Positions 13,542-21,208 of a DNA stretch of 34,731 bases are shown here, in pieces. Below the pieces are notes generated by a model that worked only from the letters and a program-made list of their open reading frames with translations, had not been told where the DNA came from and searched no databases. The position numbers were made by a program, and so were the translations under genes. The DNA comes from a virus, in IMG/VR virus record IMGVR_UViG_3300023117_000049, positions 1 to 34,731 of that record; one strand, written 5' to 3'. Numbering within the stretch: the stretch's first letter is position 1; every line of letters begins with the position of its first letter.

Positions 13542-13802
13542 ATGCCAAACGTAGGTGGTAAGAAGTACCCGTATACCAAGGCGGGTAAGGAAGCGGCGGC
13601 AAAAGCCGAAGCTAAGAAGGCCCAACCCAAGCCTAAGATGTATACGCAGGCGCAGGTGGACAAGATGCTTGCGGCGGCGCGTAAACAAGCTAAAAATCCG
13701 ATTCCTTCGCCCAAGAAGCAGGCCGCTATGAAAAAGCGGCTCGCAGAGGAAGCGATGGATAAGAAGATGCGAGCGGCGGCTAAGCGCAAGAGGGTTAACT
13801 AA
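13542..13802 (+). CDS. Basic Lys/Ala-rich small protein (86 aa)
   Basis: ATG 13542 is preferred to ATG 13521 because the latter lies inside the preceding gene and because MPNVGGKKYPYTKAGKEAAA is the usual start of this recalled phage family. GAAGGGAAG around 13527-13535 is the ribosome site. The protein is almost all helix-forming Lys/Ala sequence, with MYTQAQVDKMLAAARKQA in the middle and KMRAAAKRKRVN at the end. Its predicted charge is strongly positive. It overlaps the next start (TAATG). Possibly a DNA-condensing or capsid-internal protein; no function known to me. Confidence 0.75.
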   Translation: MPNVGGKKYPYTKAGKEAAAKAEAKKAQPKPKMYTQAQVDKMLAAARKQAKNPIPSPKKQAAMKKRLAEEAMDKKMRAAAKRKRVN

Positions 13803-13921
13803 TGCCTAAAGCAAAGTATTCTGCGAAACAGAAGAAGCTGGCCCGTGTAGCTCCTCCAAGGGACAAAATCACCGGCGCTGATCTTAAAAAGGTGCGCGGT
13901 CGTGGCAAAAAGCAAAAGTAA
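13802..13921 (+). CDS. 39-aa basic protein
   Basis: The tiny gene begins at the ATG overlapping the previous stop (TAATG) and ends with TAA at 13919-13921. The product MPKAKYSAKQKKLARVAPPR followed by DKITGADLKKVRG is very basic. The 'KYSxKQKKLARVAPPRxKITGADxxxxRG' form is one I recall as a conserved tiny phage protein, which supports a real gene. Its end overlaps the following gene by 20 bases in another frame. Confidence 0.7.
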   Translation: MPKAKYSAKQKKLARVAPPRDKITGADLKKVRGRGKKQK

Positions 13922-14078
13922 AGCTAAACCCAAAAAGTCTTCTAGCCCTACGCCTAAAAACAAGGCGTTGTACGCACGCGTAAAAGCGGCGGCTAAAAAG
14001 AAGTTTGATGTATATCCCAGTGCCTATGCCAACGCTTGGCTGGTGCGGGAGTACAAAAAGCGAGGTGGAACCTATTAA
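13902..14078 (+). CDS. 58-aa basic protein, YPSAYANAW motif, GTG start
   Basis: GTG 13902 starts a frame ending with TAA at 14076-14078. AAAAAGGTG upstream (13885-13893) could act as a weak ribosome site, and translation may also be coupled to the overlapped gene. The first half is Lys/Ser/Pro-rich. The second half holds KKKFDVYPSAYANAWLVREY and ends KKRGGTY. The 'K-F-x-V-Y-P-S-A-Y-A-N-x-W' motif is a recurrent small phage domain of unknown function (DUF5872-like, from memory). Its last base is shared with the next start (TAATG). Confidence 0.75.
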   Translation: MAKSKSKAKPKKSSSPTPKNKALYARVKAAAKKKFDVYPSAYANAWLVREYKKRGGTY

Positions 14079-14326
14079 TGGCAAAGCCGAAAGGTGGTCT
14101 GACAAAGTGGTTTAAAGAAGATTGGGTTGATGTCAAAACTGGCAAGGAGTGTGGCAGAAAATCTGCTAAAAACTCCAAGCGTCCCTACCCTTCTTGCCGC
14201 CCAAAAAAGGTAGCGGCTAAGATGACCGCCGCTGAAAAGGCTCGGTCTAAGTCAAGAAAGACCGGCCCCGCACGGATTAAGCACGATGTAACTGCGTCCG
14301 GGCGACGGCGGAAAAAGAAATCTTAA
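14078..14326 (+). CDS. 82-aa basic protein, WFKEDWVDVKTG motif
   Basis: ATG 14078 overlaps the previous stop; the longer frame from 14036 lies inside the previous gene. The product begins MAKPKGGLTKWFKEDWVDVK. A small Cys-containing unit follows (GKECGRKSAKNSKRPYPSCR, two Cys 20 residues apart), then KKVAAKMTAAEKARSKSRKT and a basic end SGRRRKKKS. This 'GLTxWFKExWVDxKTGxxCGR...YPxCRP' pattern is widespread in marine and giant viruses as a domain of unknown function. The paired Cys could bind metal. It closes the basic cassette before the next virion gene. Confidence 0.78.
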   Translation: MAKPKGGLTKWFKEDWVDVKTGKECGRKSAKNSKRPYPSCRPKKVAAKMTAAEKARSKSRKTGPARIKHDVTASGRRRKKKS

Positions 14327-14344
14327 TGTCATTGAGGTTGCGCT

Positions 14345-16084
14345 ATGACCACTTTAAAAATCCGCAATTTCGGAGGCATAGCTCCTAAGCTAAACTCCCG
14401 TTATTTGCCGGAAAATCGTGCCCAACAAGCTCTAAACGTAGATACTACGCGGAATGGCTCGCTTAACCCATTACGTAAGCTAGGCACGGCAGTTAAAAGC
14501 GGGCTTACTTTTACCGCCAAAACCCTGTTTAGAGTACGCCCTAACGATGTTAACGGTGATGGGGATTACTGGGTTGCCTCACCTCACGACATTAGTTTTT
14601 GCCGCTCACAAGTCATTGAAGACACTAGTGAACTTGTTTATTACACGTTTGATACGCGTCCAAGTAACGACAAAAACTACAACCCGTCGTTTTCTGAAAG
14701 TGTCAACGCTATTAGATCCGACACAACTGGAAATACCCAAGGTGTCGTGGGGATTAGTGATACGTGGTATGGGCTAGGCGTCCCTGCACCTACACAAGCC
14801 CTGACAGTAGGGGCGATAAATACTCCTGCTGACGTAGATGGCCTAAGCAGAGAGTTTCGTTCGTACGTTTATACGTACGTTTGGAAAAAAGCAGGGCGCG
14901 AGATGGAATCTGCCCCTTCCCCAGCATCTACCTCTGAAGGGATATATCTGAATGAAGGTACGTTTATGCGCCTTACGGGGTTTCAAAACATTCCGTCAGG
15001 TAGTACTAGGCCAGTTGGTATGTTAGATGCTGATCTGTACGTGCGTATATACAGGTCTGTAGGCGGTGCTTTTTTGCTCACTAATACTAACGCCGACATA
15101 AACATAAACAGCGTCGGTGCGCACGATGATAAAGTTGAAGCGGCGGATTTGGGCGAAGCGTTACCGTCTCTTGGTTGGACCCCACCACCTAGTGATCTTA
15201 AGGGTTTGACCAATATGGCGAACGGCATGATGGCCGGGTTTTCTGGGCAGGATGTCTATTTCTGTGAGCCTTACATACCCCACGCTTGGCCTATTGCGTA
15301 CACGATCAGCGTTGATAGCCCCATCGTTGCCCTAGCTTCTTTAGATACCACACTTGTTGTACTGACAATGGAACGTCCGTATTACGTGCAAGGTAGTTCT
15401 CCTGAGTATTTAACGGTAGTTGCCGCTGACGCAAATCAGGGGTGTGTATCTAAGGACAGCGTAGCGGTCATGAATGGTGAGGTATATTTTGCTTCTCCAG
15501 ATGGATTACTAACTACTAGTCCTAGAGGTACAAGAAACATAACCGAAGGCTTTTTCTCTTACAGGCAATGGAACGATCTGCTAGATCCCACCACAATTAA
15601 GGGGTTTACGCACGATCAAAAGTATTTTGGCTTCCATAGTGGGGGCGGGTTGATATACGACATACCCACCCGAGAGTTTGTTACGACTACATACACTATA
15701 GACGCAGGTTACGTAGATACGAGGCTTGATGAGTTATATGTAGTTTCAGCAAACACTGTTCGCGCTTGGGCAGGGAGTACGTTATCGGGCCGAGATTCTT
15801 ATACATCTGCGGAGTGGAAATCCAAGACATTTGGCTTCCCCAGCGAAATTAGCTTTTCGTGTGGGCAGGTAGAAGCGGAGTCTTATTTAGGCCAAGGAGG
15901 GTCTGGTATACAAGTCCAAATTTACGCCGACGGCGCAAAAATATTAGACGAATATGTACTTAGTAGGAACATGTTTAGGCTACCTTCGGTATTAGCTAGA
16001 GATTGGGAAGTGTACGTAAAAACAAACGATGAGATTTTTAACATCACCCTAGCGCAAAGCGGTGAGGAATTAGCTAGTGCCTAG
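14345..16084 (+). CDS. Virion structural protein (tail tube/nozzle-like)
   Basis: This 579-residue protein starts at ATG 14345 after GAGGTTG. It opens IRNFGGIAPKLNSRYLPENR followed by AQQALNVDTTRNGSLNPLRK. I recall this 'FGGIAPxxxxRxLPxxxAQxAxNxxxxxGxLxPL' start from podovirus-like virion proteins. The rest is beta-rich with propeller-like segments (VALASLDTTLVVLTMERPYY, GEVYFASPDGLLTTSPRGTR, KYFGFHSGGGLIYDIPTREF). In such phages this place is taken by a tail-tube or nozzle-type protein. The stop overlaps the next GTG start by 8 bases. Function is inferred. Confidence 0.65.
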   Translation: MTTLKIRNFGGIAPKLNSRYLPENRAQQALNVDTTRNGSLNPLRKLGTAVKSGLTFTAKTLFRVRPNDVNGDGDYWVASPHDISFCRSQVIEDTSELVYYTFDTRPSNDKNYNPSFSESVNAIRSDTTGNTQGVVGISDTWYGLGVPAPTQALTVGAINTPADVDGLSREFRSYVYTYVWKKAGREMESAPSPASTSEGIYLNEGTFMRLTGFQNIPSGSTRPVGMLDADLYVRIYRSVGGAFLLTNTNADININSVGAHDDKVEAADLGEALPSLGWTPPPSDLKGLTNMANGMMAGFSGQDVYFCEPYIPHAWPIAYTISVDSPIVALASLDTTLVVLTMERPYYVQGSSPEYLTVVAADANQGCVSKDSVAVMNGEVYFASPDGLLTTSPRGTRNITEGFFSYRQWNDLLDPTTIKGFTHDQKYFGFHSGGGLIYDIPTREFVTTTYTIDAGYVDTRLDELYVVSANTVRAWAGSTLSGRDSYTSAEWKSKTFGFPSEISFSCGQVEAESYLGQGGSGIQVQIYADGAKILDEYVLSRNMFRLPSVLARDWEVYVKTNDEIFNITLAQSGEELASA

Positions 16085-19000
16085 TCGCCCTAAACATAGT
16101 CTACCGACTGTTAGCTCTGACATACCCAGAGACTTGCGGTTGTTTATTGACCGCGTAGCGGAAGCTATATCATTAAATGGTGACGATAGGTTTGTAACCG
16201 CTAAAGAACTAGCTAACGCAGGTGTATACGACCCCACAGACACCACAACTGACGCTGGTGGCGACGACCGTAACGTAACGATACCAGTATTAACGCCACC
16301 TCAACCAACACTTACGGCCACTGGTGGGTACGAATACGTGGTTCTTAGCTGGCCTACGCCAGCATACTACGGCCATGCGTCCACTACGGTATATAGAAAT
16401 ACCACTGCGAACCCTGTTTTTGACAGCCCAGACACTGTAGCAGTAACGAGCGTTGCCGGTTTTACCTCAGTGTTTTCTGACTATCTTGGCACTGGCGTAA
16501 CCGCCACATACTGGATTCAGTTTGTAAACATCAACAACGTAGAAGGGCCGGTTTCTGATCCTGCTTCAGCAACAACCGCTATAAATGTAGCGGAAGTCAT
16601 TGATGTTCTTGGAGGTCAGTTAACAAGCTCTGAGTTTGTAGATTACTTATCAACGTTTATGGGTAATGAAAACTACATTGTTAACGCTCCCGGTAACTAC
16701 TCAGTAAAAGTCAACGCTGATGGTGCTTCTGCTGGGTTTGGTTTGTCTACAACCACACGGGATCAAGGTGTTGAGTTTGATTTTGCCGTATTAGCAGATA
16801 ACTTTTTTATTGCGCCCCCCGTAGACTTTAACCAAGCGGCTAGGCCCACAGGTTCTGGCGTTTCCAAAGGAGATGTATGGCGGCTTCCATCAGGCTCAAA
16901 CACGAATAACACACCATACGCCCAGTATTATGTCGCCCTTCGTAATAATCCCACAGTATTTGGACATTGGGAACAGATTGAGCCTGCGCCATTTATTGTA
17001 CGAACGACTGACACCACGATTACTAACGCGGATGGCAGAGTAGTAACTGTACCCAGAGGCGTTTATATCCGTGATGGCTATATCCAGAACGGAACAATCA
17101 CTAACGCCAAGATAGGCGAAGCCGCTATTGATACGGCAAAGATTCAAGACGCCACTATTGTCACCTCAAAAGTAGGGTTTTTAGACGCTGGCAGGATTGT
17201 GTCTGGCGTTTTGAAGTCACCCAATTTTACTAACGAGCCTAACAAAGCGGGTTTTTTCTTGGGTATGGGCGTAACTGGTTCTAGCCCTAGACTAGACTTA
17301 GACGCCGACGGTAATCTACAACTCAACGATGATGGCACTGTAAAAGTTCTGTACGGCGGTAGCCCAAGACAAGAAGATGTGCAGTTTATATTGCGTGGCG
17401 CAGGGGATACGTACCCCGCGCTACAACTCATCAACGGTGTAGTGACGATCAACGCACTTGCTATTCGCCGTGAGCTTAAGTCTGTCAATTTTGGAACGGA
17501 AAACACCAGAGGATTTAAGATTGACCTTGGTATTTCTGATGAAAACCCCGGTGGTTTTGTCCAGTTTCGCGACAACACTGGCGAAGATGTATTTTTAATA
17601 GACGACTCTGATGGCAAAGGCGTCGTTAAGATGACCGGCGCGGCTATCCGCGATGCGATTACGTCATACAATGATGACGGCACTATATTCAATATAAATG
17701 CCACAGTAACAACTCCGGGCTTTCATCTTGGTACAGGTAAGAAATTTGATGGTGGTAACGACAATACGAAGTTCTACTTATACGGTAAGAACGGCAAACT
17801 TCTTTTTGGTATAGACGAAAATACAGAACAGCTTGGCGACCGCATTGCTAACAGTGCTTTTATTAGCAACCAGCTTGCGAACGCACAGAACATCAACCCG
17901 TTCATGACAGAGCCGGACTTCAGCAAAGACGATGTTATTCGTCCCAGAGGCTGGTATCTGTACTCAAGCACAAACGACGGTGATTTGACCTACAACACTG
18001 CGAACGAGCTAACAGGCTACCCTGCTAACACTGTCCTCAAGCTCAAGTCAGAAAACAATAATGATAGCAGTATGGGCGCTTTGTCAGCCGCGATACGGCG
18101 TGATCCCAAAGTTTCTGAGTACTCTGTAGTCATTACATGGCGGGTAGAGAACGCGGCTAGAAATAACGGCGGCTTGTATTTCCGCGCCTTTACTACGTCT
18201 GACGAAGATTTCCCCATTGGGCAAAACGTGGTTACGCCTGCGGCTAGCTATGACTACATTTTTCATAACGATGAACCTACAATAGTTGGAAGAATGCCTA
18301 ACGGTAGAGCCGCTAACCTTATCGTAGTAGAAGATAGCTACAGCGGTAGCGGCAGAGGCGCAGGTAGTAACTACCAAAACGTTGGGATGACCAGCACAAA
18401 CGTACCTTTGTCTGGTGTAGATTTCCACACTACTAAACTAAAAATAAGTTTTACTGGCGCTTACGCTGATACAACCTATTTTTCGCTAGACATTTTGAAC
18501 TGGGTCGGCCTCGGTGCTAGCGCCGCTTTGTATATTGATAAGGTCGTTGTTACGCCGATAGCCCTAGATGTAGACGCAAGCGATGTAACCTATAACGGCA
18601 CCTCATTAAGTGACTCTACGTTCGCGTGGCTTACCGACAAAATACGCTCATCCAACATCAGTACATATTTTGACAATGCCGCGATTACTGAGGCAGTTAT
18701 TGGCAGTGCGTCGGTTGGTACGTTAAAAATCCAAGATAACGCGGTCACAGTCCCACAAGTTTTATCCCTACCAACGTCTAGTTTTGCGCAACATAAAACG
18801 CACTTACTCATAACGCCTACGCCCTTAGTGCTCGACTATGGCACTGAACCTAAATTAGTTCCTTCAAAAATTTTGTTTTTTGTCACAGTAGAGTTAGGCT
18901 CTATCGGTTTCGGCGGGGATTGGGGGGCGGCGGTCATAAGGCTGTGTTGGCGCAACGGGAACGTAGCTCCAGAGAGTACTAACCCGTTTTACTCATATAG

Positions 19001-19211
19001 ACCTTACGCCGATGCCAATGTCCTAGAAGCCTTACAGCAGAACGGGAGAAAAGGTGCGCCACCATCTATTGTGTTCTCAGCAGTAATGAATAAATTTACT
19101 GGCCCACGCACGTTCTTTTTAACATTAGATGTTGCCGGAGAGCACGGTAGCGCTAGTAATTGGTGGCGGGTTACATCCGGTAACTTAACTGTTTTGGCGG
19201 CAAAACGATGA
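16077..19211 (+). CDS. Tail-tip / host-specificity protein (J-like C-terminal architecture)
   Basis: This is a 1044-residue protein from GTG 16077, with GAGG at 16064-16067 upstream. Residues 1-60 are a helical attachment end (DIPRDLRLFIDRVAEAI). About 70-165 is a fibronectin III-like domain (PTLTATGGYEYVVLSWPTPA). About 170-300 resembles the region after FnIII in lambda gpJ-type tip proteins, with FDFAVLADNFFIAPPVDFNQ. About 335-370 holds a helical element (TITNAKIGEAAIDTAKIQDA). Long beta/adhesin segments follow, a second similar helical element lies near 860-890 (AAITEAVIGSASVGTLKIQD), and a C-terminal beta domain comes last. It likely contacts the host receptor. Finding J-like parts without a long-tail module is unusual. 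Confidence 0.72.
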   Translation: MPSRPKHSLPTVSSDIPRDLRLFIDRVAEAISLNGDDRFVTAKELANAGVYDPTDTTTDAGGDDRNVTIPVLTPPQPTLTATGGYEYVVLSWPTPAYYGHASTTVYRNTTANPVFDSPDTVAVTSVAGFTSVFSDYLGTGVTATYWIQFVNINNVEGPVSDPASATTAINVAEVIDVLGGQLTSSEFVDYLSTFMGNENYIVNAPGNYSVKVNADGASAGFGLSTTTRDQGVEFDFAVLADNFFIAPPVDFNQAARPTGSGVSKGDVWRLPSGSNTNNTPYAQYYVALRNNPTVFGHWEQIEPAPFIVRTTDTTITNADGRVVTVPRGVYIRDGYIQNGTITNAKIGEAAIDTAKIQDATIVTSKVGFLDAGRIVSGVLKSPNFTNEPNKAGFFLGMGVTGSSPRLDLDADGNLQLNDDGTVKVLYGGSPRQEDVQFILRGAGDTYPALQLINGVVTINALAIRRELKSVNFGTENTRGFKIDLGISDENPGGFVQFRDNTGEDVFLIDDSDGKGVVKMTGAAIRDAITSYNDDGTIFNINATVTTPGFHLGTGKKFDGGNDNTKFYLYGKNGKLLFGIDENTEQLGDRIANSAFISNQLANAQNINPFMTEPDFSKDDVIRPRGWYLYSSTNDGDLTYNTANELTGYPANTVLKLKSENNNDSSMGALSAAIRRDPKVSEYSVVITWRVENAARNNGGLYFRAFTTSDEDFPIGQNVVTPAASYDYIFHNDEPTIVGRMPNGRAANLIVVEDSYSGSGRGAGSNYQNVGMTSTNVPLSGVDFHTTKLKISFTGAYADTTYFSLDILNWVGLGASAALYIDKVVVTPIALDVDASDVTYNGTSLSDSTFAWLTDKIRSSNISTYFDNAAITEAVIGSASVGTLKIQDNAVTVPQVLSLPTSSFAQHKTHLLITPTPLVLDYGTEPKLVPSKILFFVTVELGSIGFGGDWGAAVIRLCWRNGNVAPESTNPFYSYRPYADANVLEALQQNGRKGAPPSIVFSAVMNKFTGPRTFFLTLDVAGEHGSASNWWRVTSGNLTVLAAKR

Positions 19212-19744
19212 TAAAGAACTACGTGTTCTATGATTTTAAAGGGGAAATAACGGGTTTTATTACCCAAGATGACAGCCTTACTTTACCTAGTGGTAATTTT
19301 ATAGAGGTGTCTGAGAGCGATCTAACTGATGATCCCAGTAAATTCTACATAAAACTCCCCGAAACCATTTACGATCCTGACCCATACCTAGCGCAGTTGC
19401 CCGCAGAACCCCATCCACAAGCTGTGTTTAACTACACGACCAAAGAGTGGCAGGTGACTGATGAGGTAAAAAATGAGGTGGCGCTAACTCAGGTACGGAA
19501 TATTCGTAACGAGCTTCTGGCCGCATCTGATTGGACGCAAAGCCCTGACTCTCCTCTAACCGTTACGAAAAAGACGGAATGGCGTAATTACCGCAACCTA
19601 CTACGTGATATAACAGAAACTTACGAAGATGTTTTAGACGCTAATGACGTAACTTGGCCTACAGCCCCGTCTACACCTACGGACGACTTTGGTGGTGGGT
19701 ATGACCCGAACGACGTTGATGTGGATTTGTTTGATACAAGATGA
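19208..19744 (+). CDS. Phage tail assembly chaperone-like protein
   Basis: This 178-residue protein overlaps both neighbours by ATGA. The N-terminal ~90 residues are a small beta domain (FYDFKGEITGFITQDDSLTL). Residues ~95-165 carry VRNIRNELLAASDWTQSPDS, then EWRNYRNLLRDITETYEDVL and VTWPTAPS. This is the 'RNxLLxxSDWTQxPDxPL...WxxYRxxLRDI...WPxxP' signature of the Phage_tail_APC family found after fibre and tip genes. It probably assists folding or attachment of the tip protein encoded just before. The C-terminus is acidic. Confidence 0.75.
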   Translation: MIKNYVFYDFKGEITGFITQDDSLTLPSGNFIEVSESDLTDDPSKFYIKLPETIYDPDPYLAQLPAEPHPQAVFNYTTKEWQVTDEVKNEVALTQVRNIRNELLAASDWTQSPDSPLTVTKKTEWRNYRNLLRDITETYEDVLDANDVTWPTAPSTPTDDFGGGYDPNDVDVDLFDTR

Positions 19745-20169
19745 CAGCCACACCCGCCAAAAGACTCGTATTTGATCGTAAAGAGCTAATAAGTGCGTGG
19801 GTTGCCGCTAAAACAGAGCAGGTAACAACTTGGGGCGACCACTACGCTATGGGGGTTATGGAAGGCAGTACCGTCGTGGCAGGCGTAGTGTTTAACAACT
19901 TCAACGGGGCCAACGCTACGTGCCATATAGCTGTCGATAAGTCAGGGAAAATACTAATAAAGTTGTTCCAAGCGGCGTATGATTATGCGTTTAATCAGTG
20001 TAAACTTAAGCGATTGACAGGCATGGTCCCAACTAGTATGCCAGACGTAATAGCATTTGACCAAAAACTTGGCCTTAAGTACGAATTTACGATGAAAGAC
20101 GCGCATCCAGATGGGGATATAGTGGTCCTGTGCGGAACCCCTGAATCCTGTAAGCGTTGGAGGACATAG
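19741..20169 (+). CDS. GNAT-like acetyltransferase-fold protein
   Basis: This 142-residue protein follows the GNAT order. An opening helix/strand (VFDRKELISAWVAAKTEQV) is followed by central strands (VMEGSTVVAGVVFNNFNGAN, ATCHIAVDK). A helix follows (LIKLFQAAYDYAFNQCKLKR), then LTGMVPTSMPDVIAFDQKLG, LKYEFTMKDAHPDGDIVVL. The 'A-F-D-Q-K-L-G-L-K-Y-E' near the end is the usual GNAT strand-helix close. The acetyl-CoA pyrophosphate loop (Q/RxxGxG/A) is not clear, so activity is uncertain. Similar proteins appear beside internal virion genes in podoviruses (recalled). It is coupled to its neighbour by ATGA. Confidence 0.7.
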   Translation: MTATPAKRLVFDRKELISAWVAAKTEQVTTWGDHYAMGVMEGSTVVAGVVFNNFNGANATCHIAVDKSGKILIKLFQAAYDYAFNQCKLKRLTGMVPTSMPDVIAFDQKLGLKYEFTMKDAHPDGDIVVLCGTPESCKRWRT

Positions 20170-20173
20170 GAAT

Positions 20174-21208
20174 ATGGGTGGAAAATCAGCATCAGCACCT
20201 GATTATACGGAACTAGCGGCGGCTTCGCGTGAAGCTGTAGCGGCTGGAGAGCGGCTGGGTAACAGACAACTCGACTTTTCAGAGCAACAGTACGCCGAAC
20301 TTAGCCCTATTTTCAGGGAAATCGCCGCAGGTCAGATCGCCGCACAGGACGAGCAATTAGCCCAAGCGCGGGACTATTACCAGTACATGCAAGAGACGTT
20401 CCGGCCAGTTGAGCGCGGAATCGTCGAAGATGCTATGGCTTTCAGCACGGAATCGTACCGTGAGCGGATGGCTGGAGAAGCCGCCGCCGCCGCTGGGCGA
20501 GCATTTACCAACTTGCAACGATCTGCGTCCAGAGCCGATGCCGCTAGAGGACTTAACCCCAACTCCCCTGCCGCTAGAGCCTTGCGCCAACAGGCAAATG
20601 TAGAGATGGCGGCGTCCAGATCACAACAAATGACCGGCGCTAGAGATAGGGCTGAACAACTTGGCTACGCAAGACAGCTTGATGCCGCAGGACTCGGTAG
20701 AGGACTCCCCGGTGCTAGTGCCGGTGCGTATGCTGGCTCTGTTGGGGCCGGAACCGCTGGTGTTAATACCTCTATGGCGGCTGGCAATCAGTACATGGCA
20801 GGCTTAGGCCAAGGCGCAGGCACCATGATGTCTGGATACCAGACGGGTATGCAGGGCTTTGGCAACATAGTTAACAGCCAAACTAGTATCTACAACAACG
20901 CTATGAACGCACAGGGCGAATTCCTTGGGTCTGTCATGGGACTTGGTGGACAACTTGGTGCGGCGGCTATTTCTGATCGACGACTTAAAGAAGACATTAA
21001 GTTCCTCCACGAAGACATGAACAGCGGCCTTAACGTTTACGAGTTTAGCTATGTAGGCGAGCCGAACCGCAGGTTTATTGGTGTGATGGCAGACGAGGTA
21101 GAAGAAGTCTTCCCAGAAGCAGTACATTACGGAGAAGACGGCTACGCGAGCGTCGATTACGCGGCGATTGGTATGAGAATGATAGAAGTATCAGAGGAGG
21201 TCGCGTAA
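20174..21208 (+). CDS. Internal/ejection-type virion protein with S74 chaperone domain
   Basis: This 344-residue protein has an N-terminal helical half rich in Ala, Gln and Glu (SREAVAAGERLGNRQLDFSE). A Gly/Ala/Met-rich flexible section covers ~170-250 (AYAGSVGAGTAGVNTSMAAG). The C-terminal part is a compact peptidase S74 chaperone beginning SDRRLKEDIKFL, with Ser267 and Lys272 as the catalytic pair. It has FIGVMADEVEEVFPEAV and ends VSEEVA. The domain is only ~78 residues and lacks the long terminal helix of the fibre's chaperone. Cleavage before Ser267 would leave a 266-residue product. GGAGG at 20159-20163 precedes the start. It heads the internal-protein block and overlaps the next start (TAATG). 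Confidence 0.75.
   Translation: MGGKSASAPDYTELAAASREAVAAGERLGNRQLDFSEQQYAELSPIFREIAAGQIAAQDEQLAQARDYYQYMQETFRPVERGIVEDAMAFSTESYRERMAGEAAAAAGRAFTNLQRSASRADAARGLNPNSPAARALRQQANVEMAASRSQQMTGARDRAEQLGYARQLDAAGLGRGLPGASAGAYAGSVGAGTAGVNTSMAAGNQYMAGLGQGAGTMMSGYQTGMQGFGNIVNSQTSIYNNAMNAQGEFLGSVMGLGGQLGAAAISDRRLKEDIKFLHEDMNSGLNVYEFSYVGEPNRRFIGVMADEVEEVFPEAVHYGEDGYASVDYAAIGMRMIEVSEEVA

Noticed and set aside
17144-17704. 186-codon minus-strand open frame inside the tip protein gene
   Set aside because: It is a Ser/Pro-rich shadow of the coding frame with no gene-like features.
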